Source: Larix kaempferi (taxonomy: Eukaryota > Streptophyta > Pinopsida > Pinales > Pinaceae). From it: a stretch of DNA of 64,000 bases. The notes under the pieces were generated by a model. That model did not search any database. It had not been told where the DNA came from and saw nothing but the letters and a program-made list of their open reading frames with translations. Positions 1 through 12,424 of this stretch are shown here, in pieces. How positions within the stretch are numbered: position 1 is the stretch's first letter; the number at the start of each line of letters is the position of its first letter. The translations under genes were made by a program, and so were the position numbers. The stretch spans positions 3,113,001 through 3,177,000 of the forward strand of contig BSBM01000321.1 in NCBI GenBank assembly GCA_027924585.1, read 5' to 3'.

Positions 1-577
1 TTGCTAGTGATGACCGGTGAAGTTGTAACAAGGAATAATGTTTTATACAAATGAGGCGGGTATACCCATGCTCGTGAAAATATGTCAAGATGAATACAAT
101 GAGAGGAGACCGAGGGGTCAACTCATAATATTGTTGGTACATGGATGAATTTGGATTCAATCCATGTGAGAGTAAATGAACCTGGAAATGATATGACAAG
201 TGCCGAAGAAGTGGATCTGCTGATGACCATGATAATCCCATGGGGGTGGGGGACCCGAATACTGGTGGAGTTTCTAGATAGAGAACTTCACTATACTGCT
301 GCTCCCATGACTTGTAAATGTGAGCACTGCAACTTTCGAAACGTACGACTCTTTGCGATGTGATAGATGTGTTGACATCGAGCATAAGAGAGACCACTAA
401 GTTAGGGAGCACTGATGACACTCCCTAACTAGTTCAAGGCGATCCCTTATATTGATTGAAAGGGACCCCAAGGTACAATGCAACTACTGCAACTCTCAGA
501 ATATGGGGATTTGATGTTGATGAGAGATGAAGTACATGATAAGATGAGGGTATTATCCTAAGAACTAAGATCATTTT
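1..577 (+). repeat. Left part of module copy 1 (cut by G1 insertion)
   Basis: This stretch aligns base for base, with scattered substitutions, to 27031-27603. It resumes after the G1 element at 23339. It holds a short open frame at 145-363 (72 codons). The homologous frame at 27174-27377 shares the order of VNEP, TSA, LLMTMIIP and a Cys-Lys-Cys-Glu-His-Cys cluster. That conservation hints at a former coding exon, but no family is recognised and the frame lacks a long upstream extension. The module continues to the left beyond the window. Confidence 0.75.
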
Positions 578-1056
578 TGTAATATCCCGATTTTGACCCT
601 ATTGCATTAAAATTGTAAATAATGTAAATATCGTTATTTAATCATGGTGAGGAGCTCAAGGCCAAGGCCCCGCCATCGATTTAATGTTTTATGTATCGGC
701 AATTAAAAGATAGATGCCTATGGTTCTTGTGCTGGACATGCACAATGTAAATTAAGACATCATGTAAATACAAATTTTAATGAAATACCCAACAAAGAGA
801 CGGGGGCATGATTTTTATAAGGAATAGGGAGGGAAATTATTCAAACCCTTGAGCCAATAGTGTTAAGCCAAATTTCATGAGAAAACCCATAAACCACCAA
901 CTACCCATTTTGACTTATGCACCCAATCATTTAATTCTTCCAAGAGTTGGTTGAGGCAGTTAATGCCTTGGGAATGGAAAGGTATGGCAGCAAATTTTGT
1001 GTATGGGCAAGCCATCAACCTGGGAATTCGTATTTTTGCTTCTTGGGCAAGAAAAC
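578..1056 (+). repeat. G1 5' LTR, first part
   Basis: This matches the 3' LTR from 21447 to about 21944, apart from a short deletion near 780. It starts TGTAATATCCCG and stops at GGGCAAGAAAAC, where the minus-strand LARD-like element begins. The LTR resumes on the far side of that insertion. Confidence 0.93.
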
Positions 1057-1061
1057 TATCA

Positions 1062-4000
1062 TGAACCCGATTTTCATAAAATTTTAAAATCCTTCCAAAA
1101 GGTCTATTCATTCATAAATGCTACATGGAAGTATAAATTTCTAGCATTTTTAAATTACTATTTAAAAATAAAAATGACATTTAAACATCTCACAATTATT
1201 TAAATGCCTATATAATTACAACACACAAAATATTGTAGTGTTTGGATTTTGTGGTCATCAATCCATACATGTCGTAATGACGTGTAATGACGTAACTCTA
1301 TATTGGATGATGTATCTTTACCTATTTGTGCAACCCCATTTTACCTTTTAAACATTATAAAATAATAGAGCATCATATTAGAATTTAATTATTTTCTTGA
1401 CAACATACGTCTACATAACCAAATAATTCCTTGACATCATGCGACATTTTAGCTGGATAGCATGACCATGATTATACTTTCACTGAACTGTTGTCCATAT
1501 TTAGCTGTCATTCTCAATCTCATAAAGAAACTAATGACGCAAAATAAAGGTACATTAGGAGTTATCAATTGCTGAAACATTCACTTGCGTAAAGAAAGTC
1601 AACTTAGACAGAATAGATGAAAAGCACATGTACATCTTTTATCAATTATTCGAACCAGGAGAACATCATAAATGATAACAACATTAACATAATCATCAAG
1701 TGAACATATGGGCATTATCATAAACATTTAAGAAAGAATTTAAGTAATCATACACATAGACACAAAGAGGAACGCCATAAGAAAACATAAGGAGACCAAG
1801 AGTACGTGGTTCACCCGTACATGGGCTAGTCCACAAAAGTGTGTGCATCTTTTATTAATAGAGAAAAAGTGGTACGATCACAAGAGCAACTTAATTGCCG
1901 CGACAAGACTCATTCTCTTTCCAACACGCCTCTACCTCATAGATCTTTTCCTGAATCAACTGTATAAAACTTAATGAACTAACATATAGATACATATTAC
2001 ACTTATCATCTCGAAGTCTCCAAAAGTATATACATCTCTTCTTTTAACTAAAACCACAGCGGTGAACCTCCTATTAATTTATTAAACTCTACATTGAGAG
2101 ATCCAGAAGATGCATAACACTTATTAAATTGTATCTAAACTCCGATATCCCAAGATATGAAATTTACTTTTATTAATAACCTGACTATAAACTTTCCATC
2201 ACAAATGTTAGAATTAAGGGTACTTAGCTATGTTCCCCCACTTGTATTAACCTTAAGATACATACGTGTAAAGGGTCTTCACTCTCATATATATATATAT
2301 AATTTTAAGTCCATCCATAATCTTTATACCTATGCTCCATATAAATATGAGTTCCTTCAATGACTTGACACTTATTATGTTCCATCAACATAAGCATGTA
2401 TATATGAATATAAGATTCTTCATAATATTTATACGTTAGGTCTTTTCATCCATTTATGAAATATAGATAAATGCTAGGTTAAACACTCAAACACAAGTCA
2501 CGTGTAAACTCATCTACAAGAGACTTGTTTAAACCATTAAGTGTTGTTTTATACACTTGACCTGCAACCTACAATAAATCTTCTTGTTTATAATAAGCTC
2601 TCTATATATAAATCGATAAGATGATTGGTTTGGTAATAGCTCTTTGAGACTCGTCTCATCCTCATATGTATCATTTGCAATAAGCATGCACAATATTTAT
2701 GAAAAGAGATCTTATTCACGATTTCCAAACAAGTGTAAGATCTTTTAGTGAATGCGATTCAACAACAAACGGAGGTCTAAAACTACAATACTCATAGTAT
2801 CTCTATTAAATTATCATGATGTGAGGCATACCTCGGAGATCTTCGGCATGGTGGCAGGAATCACCATTTATCATTCTATCCAAGATTTGTAAATGGGAAA
2901 ACATCTCCCAATCATGTGTGCCATGTAAAGGGATTCCCTCTAGGCGCTGGGGGATAAGCATATAAAGGACATGCGTATGGAATGCAAGCATGCAAACCAA
3001 TGCATATCGTAGAGATTGTTAATAACAAACATTGCAGAGATTACTATCTCTTTTCCAGATCGCAGAGGTTGCTACTCACATATAGAGGGAGTATGAGCTT
3101 GGGTCGAGCCCACCTTTGGCAATGTTTACATTTAAAACGCAGATAAAAGAGTGAGCTTCGGTCGAGCCCAAATCTGGCCGAGCCCAGTTCTAGCACCGTT
3201 TACCATTAAAATGTAGATAATATAAATATGTAAAGGAAATTGTTCAAACATTGAATCGGGATGCTATTGAGCCGTCATTTCCTTTTCATCATAAGCTAGT
3301 TATACCCAAACCAACTAGAATGAATAATATAATCCCCACGATTTCGTGCAGCAATGTAAAATGTAAAAGAGATCTGTAGGATTCGACAAGCACAAGAAAA
3401 TTTGTGGCTTTCAACCCAGGCAGAAATCTGGAAGCATACAATACACACAGAAATATGACCTCACATATAAAATACAAGTGCATAAGAAGGGAATCCAGCC
3501 TTGGCTCTCTGTCCCCCATGTCTATGGGAACTTACGACGACACATTTCAATCATACAAACCAATACACAGGATGGGGATCCATTCTACGGCTATCTCTTC
3601 CCCACCGCATCCATGTGGTCAATAATAAATATAATGCAGATCTACCAAAAGAATCCCATGTAGAGATACAATACTCAACAGGGAGTATGACACACGCAGA
3701 TCTTAAATTATGACATAGACGCAAATACCCTAAGCCACATGGCATATAAATTATACCAACATAATGATTTGACAGAAGTATCAATAGAGGTATCCATGCT
3801 ATCATCAAACAGTTTACAGAGATCCGTAAAGGGCTATCCAAGTTCTCAATCCGGACTCAAATTTTAACAACAACCAAAAATACAAAGATCTTTCTATATT
3901 ACCAAACCTAAAGGTTTCTAGGCATTCACCATGCAGAGATTCCATATATGCAAAATAAATCAAGAAATGCAGAAGGAAACCCGGCACTCCTCACCCCACG

Positions 4001-4933
4001 ATTACATTGTATCCCGTCTATAAAATGGGAATTGATTCCTAAATGAGGAAGAACTGGATATCAGGAACTTTAAGATAAGTCACGGGATCGTATCCCCGAG
4101 CAGACAAACCCTCATAAAAAAAATCAAACAAGAAGATTCAACTCGCTACCCGACGAGCCGGTGGAATGGAACTCTATCAACAACGATTACCCTTCTGCAG
4201 CGATTCACTTGATTTTCATGTAAACCAGGAAATCAAAAGTCGAAAACTTAGCAATTTGAAGGCTCCATAATTATTACGCGCAGGAAGGGACAGGTTATAA
4301 TCATATATGTATCTTAATCATTTTTTCGATATGATTTTCTTTAGACTTATCCATATAACTCATATATATATATAAAGGTTCTATTATCCTTTTTATTACT
4401 TTTATCCCTTCCTATATATATGGAGTAAGATCAATTTCTTATTATAAGACCTTATTACTTAGATCTTTGTCTCAAGTCACCCAATCAACTTACAACAACC
4501 GCTAGATTTTTCCCTTTTGGATGGTAGGTTAAATGCGTGGAATTAGGTCGAAGCCGCAAAAGTTTACCATTTAACTATAGTAGTTTAGGTCTTCTACTCA
4601 GGGCTAAAATCCATTCAGATGGGGACCTAATTGTTTAAGCCATTTAAGTAAAACATATTATCATCTTCATGTGCCCTAGTCATTAGAAAAATCGATCTCT
4701 TAGCTTGTTTGCCGTCTCATCTTTTCTTTTGGATGGGTTTGGTTGTTTATCATTTAGTCGCATTTACTTTTCTTAATTTTGTAGTCTTAGCTAAGACTTA
4801 TAATCATGATACTGACTTGAGGTCCACTAGTGGGGCCTTGGCCTTGAGCTCCTTACCATGGCCTAATTACATAATTATAATTATTTTACACAAATAATAA
4901 CAATAGTTAGGGTCAAATTGGAGGGATGTTACA
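1062..4933 (-). repeat. LARD-like 3' LTR (shortened copy, about 3.9 kb)
   Basis: Read on the minus strand it begins at 4933 with TGTAACATCCC and ends at 1062 with ...CGGGTTCA. It aligns to 7660-12424 with only a few mismatches per hundred bases. It lacks a block of about 935 bp, present in the other LTR at 10893-11826, at the point near 4294. Short ORFs here (for example 3289-3519 and 3551-3841, both minus) recur in the other LTR but match no known family. Confidence 0.88.
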
Positions 4934-4955
4934 CACTCCACCCCTTAAAGATAAC
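4934..4955 (-). other. Polypurine tract of LARD-like element
   Basis: On the minus strand AAGGGGTGGAGTG lies directly before the TGTAACATCCC start of the 3' LTR. This is where plus-strand DNA priming occurs in LTR elements, and it fixes the element's orientation as minus. Confidence 0.7.
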
Positions 4956-7637
4956 ACCATCCTCGGTGTTCATCGGTTTGTCCTTTGCATTCAACCACCG
5001 CCTCCTCTTTCCTTTTTTCTCATGCTTTGATCATCCTTACGTTTTTGCAATTTCCCACAACCTCTTTTCACTTATATCCTGCGCATTACACAGATCATAC
5101 AAGATCTTCCAACGTTCTTTAGTACTACATGAGTACACAAAATTTTAAAACAGTAATTGTTCATCATTCTTCCTCACCTTTTGAGGAAATAATTTTGCTT
5201 ATTCTATCCTTCATATCAATTCACACATAAATACTTTTTACAAGACAAATCATTATCATCGTTTAAACCATTCAAACCTTGCGATCATCAAACCTCTTTG
5301 TACTTCAGCAATCGTGGAGACTGCATGCAAAACTTTTATGTATTTCCGCAATCGTGGTGACTTGCCATACATATCCTGCTTATGTATTTCTGCAATCATG
5401 TAGACTTGAGTACATAGCACTCTTTGTAATTCAACAATCATGGATACTTTCATATAAAAACACGAGTCCTTTGCCAACACCTGGCAAGAATACCATCTGC
5501 ATATAGCAGAAATATGTCAGTCTTACTCTGCAACTCATTACATAGCCTCCCTATTCAAATCTCTCAGTCATCACCTGATAAACATGAGGAAATTACTTCT
5601 GCAGAAAGTAATGTAGAGCTACCTGCTCAATTCAAATTGCCTTATATAGGCTGCCTAGGTCTTTTAGTAGTTAACTGGTCATTAGTGAGATACCTGCTCA
5701 CCTCCCTCCACCTAGAGGGGGGAAATGCCACAAATTTAGGGGTTGTTGTCCCATAACCAACAGCTAGTAAGTGAGTGCAAGATGCTGTCGGCTCTACCTG
5801 AGCCCGGAGATAATTTCCCTTCCTCTCAAACTTTCTTGTTTGAGTCCAGGAAACATCTCTTTATGACAACCATTTAGTAATTCCTGTATGCCACAAAATA
5901 ACAACCAGAATTAGATTTGCTTATCATATTCTTTGCATTTTGATGATTACACATCATCAATAATAAACCTCATCACTACTCGTGATAAAATAAAAAGTAA
6001 ATCATTACTTACTTTCGAGCGATTTAGCTCAACTTATCTGCATAAGTGCCTTTATACTAAACGTTCTTCTGGGTCATGCCATCAATCGAAGTTAAGATCA
6101 CTTCCTGAAATGTTAGTATAAAGAAAAATTTCTTTGCTTCAGTTTGCTCAACAATCGAACACATTAGTTCCATAGCATTATGCGCATGCTTGTTCACTTA
6201 GATTATGCATTTACTTCATCTTGATGTAAAACTCTTCAATATCCTTGAAGTGAGTCTAAGGTCACATATGCTGAAAACATGTTAGCATCAAAGCTTAAAC
6301 ACATATAGATTTATTGAGACTTACCATCTCAAGATTTTTAAAAGACCCCATGCTCAATCAATCACAACAAGGTCGAAATTCTTTCTGTCAAACTATCAAC
6401 AAGATCTTGATGCTTGTTAGTCCTTGTTATAAACTGTAACTTACCCCACAGAGGCCCATCATAATGTAATAAGGCTAGTTTAACCCCTAGGAATATTGCT
6501 TCCAAACTCATACAATAACACACCTTTGTCTTGGAAATTTTAAACACCATAAGAAGTTTTTCGGAATAGAGTACAATTGATATTAAGTAATGATAATTTT
6601 TAATCCTTTAACAAAATGATGATTTTCATAAGCAAGAATAATGTTTAATCATCTGAGCACAGTAATTAGTTCACGGCTGACTTGTAACCTAGAACATGTG
6701 AGATTCATTCTGATGCAAACTCTTTTGCTAACACATAAACACGTTAGTTTCATATTTTAAAACGACTAATTGTACATAGATTCATCTCAATAGTTTTAGA
6801 TGTTTTTAAAAGATCTCATGCTCAATCATTAAAAAGATTAGGATTCTTCTTTCCTACTATTTACAAGATCCATGAACTTGGTGCACAATAATCTTTATTC
6901 GAAAATATAACAACTCTTACAATTATTTGCATAATAAAATTATACATAAATAAATTCTGAAATGAAAGACAATTTTGGTTAAGCAATAACATTCGAATTT
7001 TTAACAAGGTGACAATACTTATCTACAGTGTATTCAAGTAACCTCTAAACTTCACTTTCTAATTCCCCATATTCCTCCTAAACATGACACATTTTATTGA
7101 AAACACACTATGATCTATAGGAGTATAAACTGTCCTAAAGGATGACCATATTATGCATTCTACGGTGATGAATGCCTTTATTTACAATATCTCAACATTT
7201 ATAATCTAGCCTATATTTTGGGACATCCTATCATTTCATATGGTCATAAAAATAACTTCATATTGATATAAGAGTAACTTCACATATACATAAATGTAAC
7301 TTCACATATATAAGGATATATATATTAATATATATTGCACTTTTGGTTAGGGTCAAAGTATTATCATTAACATCCTACACCAAAACAATTCTCATTAACA
7401 AGGGTCAGCCAAATCTTATCAAGTTGAAGATACACACTACTCACATATCAAATTAGATTTGCACATCAACTACTTTGCTTTACTAATTGAAATACTTATC
7501 TTTACTCCCTTTTGGAGAGCTTGTGGCTGCATGTTTAAATGACTTCACTCCTCGTCCATTCAAGTCCCATGCATCCAAAAATGAAACCAAACAATTTGAT
7601 TAGCCAACTTTAACACCCACTCAGAGTGCTGTAACCT
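4956..7637 (-). other. LARD-like internal region, non-coding
   Basis: About 2.7 kb lies between the two long LTRs. No open frame longer than about 80 codons is present and none resembles retrotransposon proteins. It contains a four-copy degenerate repeat (5295-5455). Two diverged segments near 6270-6365 and 6690-6835 share the phrase TTTTTAAAAGA..CATGCTCAATCA. The DNA is AT-rich. Such interiors are taken to hold packaging and dimerisation signals, but none can be pinpointed here. Confidence 0.7.
5295..5455. repeat. Four degenerate tandem repeats of about 43 bp
   Basis: Units start near 5300, 5339, 5383 and 5426. They share TGTA-TTC-GCAATC-TG-GACTT with substitutions. They lie in the LARD-like interior next to the 3' LTR. 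Confidence 0.7.
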
Positions 7638-7652
7638 ACAACTCTAATACCA
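7638..7652 (-). other. Primer binding site, LARD-like element
   Basis: The minus strand reads TGGTATTAGAGTTGT, a near match to the plant initiator-Met site TGGTATCAGAGC. It is placed a few bases after the end of the 5' LTR. Confidence 0.75.
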
Positions 7653-7659
7653 CATCTCA

Positions 7660-10600
7660 CTAACCCGATTTTCATAAAATTTTAAAATCCTTCCAAAAGG
7701 TCTATTCATTCATAAATGCTACACGGAAGTATAAATTTCTAGCATTTTTAAATTACTATTTAAAAATAAAAAACAACATTTAAACATCTCGCAATTATTT
7801 AAATGCCTAGATAATTACAACACAGAAAATATCGTAGTGTTTGTATTTTGCGGTCATCGATCCATACATGTCATAATGACGTGTAATGACGTAACTCTAT
7901 ATTGGATGACATATCTTTACCTATTTGTGCAACCCCATTTTACCTTTTAAACATTATAAAATAATAGAGCATCATCTTAGAATTTAATTATTTTCTTGAC
8001 AACGTACGTCTACATAACCAAACAATTCCTTGACATCATGCGACATTTTAGCTGGATAGCATGACCATGATTATACTTTCACTGAACCGTTTTCCATATT
8101 TAGCTATCATTATCAATCTCATAAAGCAACTAATGATCCAAAATAAAGGTACGTCAGGAGTTATCAATTGCTGAAACATTCGCTTGTGTAAAGAAAGTCA
8201 ACTTAGACATAATAGATGAAAAGCACATGTACATCTTTTATCTGTTATTCGAACCAGGAGAACATCATAATGATAACAACATTAACATAATCATCAAGTG
8301 AACATATGGGCATTATCATAAACGTTTAAGAAAGAATTTAAGTACTCATACACATAGACACAAAGAGGAACACCATAAGAAAACATAAGGAGACCAAGGG
8401 TAACATGGTTCACCCGTACATGGGCTAGTCCACAAAAGCGTATGCATCTTTTATTAATAGGGAAGAAGTAGTAGGATCACAAGAGCAACTTAATTGCCAC
8501 GACAAGACTCATTCTCTTTCCAACACGCCTCTACCTCATAGAGCTTTTCCTGAATCAACTGTATAAAACTTAATGGACTAACATATAGATACATATTACA
8601 CTTATCATCTCGAAGTCTCCAAAAGTATATACATCTCTTCTTTTAACTAAAACCACAGCGGTGAACCTCCTTTTAATTTATTAAACTCTACATTGAGAGA
8701 TCCAAAAGATGCATAACACTTATTAAATTGTATCTAAACTTCGATATCCCAAGATATGAAATTTACTTTTATTAATAACCTGACTATAAACTTTCCATCA
8801 CAAATGTTAGAATTAAGGGTACTTAGCTATGTTCCTCCACTTGTATTAACCTTAAAATACATACGTGTAAAGGGTCTTCACTCTCATATATATATATAAT
8901 TTTAAGTCCATCCATAATCCTTATACCTATGCTCCATATAAATATGAGTTCCTTCAATGACTTGACACTTATTATGTTCCATCAACATAAGCATGTATAT
9001 ATGAATATAAGATTCTTCATAATATTTATATGTTAGGTATTTTCATCCATTTATGAAATATAAATAAATGCTAGGTTAAACACTCAAACACAAGTCACTT
9101 GTAAACTCATCTACTAGAGACTTGTTTAAACCATTAAGTGTTGTTTTCTACACTTGACCTGCAACCTACAATAAATCTTCTTGTTTATAATAAGCTATAT
9201 ATATATATAAATTGATAAGATGATTGGTTTGGTAATAGCTCTTTGAGACTCGTCTCATCCTCATATGTATCATTCGCAATAAGCATGCACAATATTTATG
9301 AAAAGAGATCTTATTCATGATTTCCAAACAAGTGTAAGATATTTAAGTGAATGCGATTCAACAACAAATGGAGGTCTAAAACTAAAATACTCATAGTATC
9401 TCTATTAACTTATCATGACGTGAGGCATACCTCGGAGATCTTCGGCGTGGCGGCAGGCATCACATTATCATTCTATCCAAGATTTGTAAATGGGAAAACA
9501 TCTCCCAATCATGTGTGCCATGTAAAGGGATTCCCTCTAGGCTCTGGGGGATAAGCATACAAAGGACATGCATATGGAATGCAAGCATGCAAAACAACGC
9601 AGATCGTAGAGATTGTTATTAACAAACATTGCAGAGATTACTATCTCTTTTCCAGATCGCAGAGGTTGCTACTCACATATAGAGGGAGTATGAGCTTGGG
9701 TCGAGCCCACCTTTGGCAATGTTTACATTTAAAATGCAGATAAAAGAGTGAGCTTCGGTAGAGCCCAAATTTGGCCGAGCCCAGTTCTAGCACCGTTTAC
9801 CATTAAAATGCAGATAATATAAATATGTAAAGGAAATTGTTCAAACATTGGATCAGGCTACTATTGAGCCGTCATCTCCTTTTCATCATAAGCCAGTTAT
9901 ACCCAAACCAACCAGAATGCATAATAGAATCCCCACGATTTCATGCAGCAATGTAAAATGTAAAAGAGATCTGCAGGATTCAACAAGCAAGGAAAATTTG
10001 TGGCTTTCAACCCAGGCAGAAATCTGGCAGCATACAATACACACAGGAATATGACCTCACATATATAATACAAGTGCATTAGAAGGGAATCCAGCCTTGG
10101 CTCTTTGTCCCCCATGTCTATTTGGACTTACGACGACAAATTTCAATCATACAAACCAGTGCACAGGATTGGGATCCATCCTACGGCTATCCCTTCCCCA
10201 CCGCATCCATGCGATCAATAATAAATATAATGCAGATCTACCAAAAGAATCCCGTGCAGAGATACAATACTCAACAGGGAGTATGACACACGCAGATATT
10301 AAATTATGACATAGATGCAAATACCCTAAGCCACATGGCATATAAATTATACCAACATAATGATTTGACAGAAGTATCAATAGAGGTATCCATGCTATCA
10401 TCAAACAGTTTACAGAGATCTGTAAAGGGCTATCCAAGTTCTCAATCCGGACTCAAATGTTAACAACAACAAAAAATACAGAGATCTTTCTATATTACCA
10501 AACCTAAAGGTTTCTAGGCATTCACCATGCAAAGATTTCATATATGGAAAATAAATCAAGAAATTCAGAAGGAAACCCAGCACTCCTCACCCCACGATTA

Positions 10601-12424
10601 CATTGTATCCCGTTTAAAGAATGGGAATTGATTCCTAAATGAGGAAGAACTGGATATCAGGAACTTTAAGATAAGTCACGGGATCGTATCCCCAAGTAGA
10701 CAAACCCTCATAAAAAAAATCGAATAGGAAGATTCAACTCGCTACCCGACGAGCCGATGGAATGGAACTCTATCAACAACGATTACCCTTCTGCAACAAT
10801 TTACTTCATTTTCATGTAAACCAGGAAATCAAAAGTCGAAAATTTAGCAATTTGAAGACTCCATAATTATTACGTGCAGGAAGGGACAGGGTTCACTACA
10901 GTGACCAAAGATAAAATCTATCATTACATAACACCAAAATCGAATTAGCGTTGCTTCTGATAATAATTAGCAGTGTGACAATTAGACTTAACACAAGCTA
11001 TAGGGATCACATCCTAACACGCCTTGGAAATACTATTAACTAGATATATAGAGCAAACCACTTAAAAGGAAATAACGCTCAAAAGTGAGATCAAGCCCTA
11101 TTTACAAGGCTATCCCTTCTCAGTATTCTTGGCGCAGTCTCGGTCTTACTATCCAGAAAGAAGGATCCCCCCCCTCTTCCCAATTTGTAAGGCATTCCCC
11201 ACATACCGCCTCGGTTAAACATTAAGAAGGAAAAACTGCTCACATAACCGGTCGATAGGTGGTGGCAGCCGAGGAACAAGTGGCATCCGAATGATTTTTT
11301 TGATACTCCACTCCAGAAACCGGTTCCCACTAAATATCCACTGTCTCTCCATTGTGGGGTATCTCATGTGACAAGGAACACACGTTCTCCATTATCATAG
11401 CAGTGGTGGAGTGGCCGTTATTCTATTTTATATATTCATATACGTGGGATGTAATTAAAATAATTAAAAACATAACCCTATTGAAAATAGGTATACACAT
11501 ATTATTTATTTAAGTATAAAATTCCAATACGTAACACTTGGCTTGTCATAAAAGGCACAAGTGGCGGTATAAAAATGTGAAATAATGCTCCATTATGGAG
11601 ACAAGATTACCATATTTACTCCCCATCTTTACGGTTGTTACACATACAGTCACCATACCGGAAGGCTCTTATTTTGATTATAAACATACATCATCTTCAT
11701 CCTCTAAAATATAAATATATATAATATTGCTCATTAGTATTTTTGTCCCTACCGTGCACATCATCATGTATATAAAAATTTAAGAAGGTAGCCTTCTTCT
11801 AAAAGAATATATACTCCTATTGAAATCAAGGTTATAATCATATATGTATCGTAATCATTTTGTCGATATGATTTTCTTTAGACTTATCCATATAACTCAT
11901 ATATATATAAAAAGGTTCTATTATCCTTTTTATTACTTTTATCCCTTCCTATATATATGGAGTAAGATCAATTTCTTATTATAAGAACTTATTACTTAGA
12001 TCTTTGTCTCAAGTCACCCAATCCACTTACAACAGCCGTTAGATTTTTCCCTTTTGGATGGTAGGTTAAATGCGTGGAATTAGGTCGAAGCCGCAAAAGT
12101 TTACCATTTAACTATAGTAGTTTAGGTCTTCTACCTAGGGCTAAACTCCATTCGGATGGCGCCCTAATTGTTTAAGTCATTTAAGTAAAATATATTATCA
12201 TCTTCATGTGCCCTAGTCATTAGAAAACTCGATCTCATACCTTGTCTTCCGTCTCATCTTTTCTTTTGGATGGGTTTGGTTGTTTATCGTTTAGTCACGT
12301 TTACTTTTATTAATTTTGTAGTCTTAGCTAACACTTATAATCATGATACTGACTCGAGGTCGACTGGTGGGGCCTTGGCCTTGAGCTCCTCAACATGGCC
12401 TAATTACATAATGATAATTATTTT
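7660..12424 (-). repeat. LARD-like 5' LTR (about 4.8 kb, its first 45 bp missing)
   Basis: It aligns to 1064-4890 through its whole length, except for an extra block at 10893-11826. Its outer end stops at ATTATTTTA. The other LTR continues another 45 bp or so to TGTAACATCCC, so the U3 start is lost here. The following bases are host G1 LTR (CCCATAAACC...). Confidence 0.88.

Larger units (their letters stand above)
1057..12424 (-). mobile_element. LARD-like non-coding LTR retrotransposon, minus strand
   Basis: Two long direct repeats, 1062-4933 and 7660-12424, flank an internal region of about 2.7 kb. On the minus strand the 3' LTR begins TGTAACATCCC, preceded by a purine-rich tract. A primer-site match (TGGTATTAGAG) follows the 5' LTR. 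No gag, protease, RT, RNase H or integrase motif is visible in any frame, only short random ORFs. Very long LTRs with a non-coding interior are the defining traits of LARDs (large retrotransposon derivatives), which depend on another element's proteins. The Tekay-like LTR start and primer site suggest a chromovirus partner; this is inference. The flanking duplication is not a clean 5-bp one. Confidence 0.85.

Noticed and set aside
3551-3841. 96-codon minus ORF, repeated at 10147-10437
   Set aside because: It is present in both LTRs of the LARD-like element simply as LTR sequence; no protein similarity recognised.
5295-5455. CRISPR-like spaced repeats
   Set aside because: Repeats are degenerate, with no constant spacer pattern and no cas genes; plant nuclear context.
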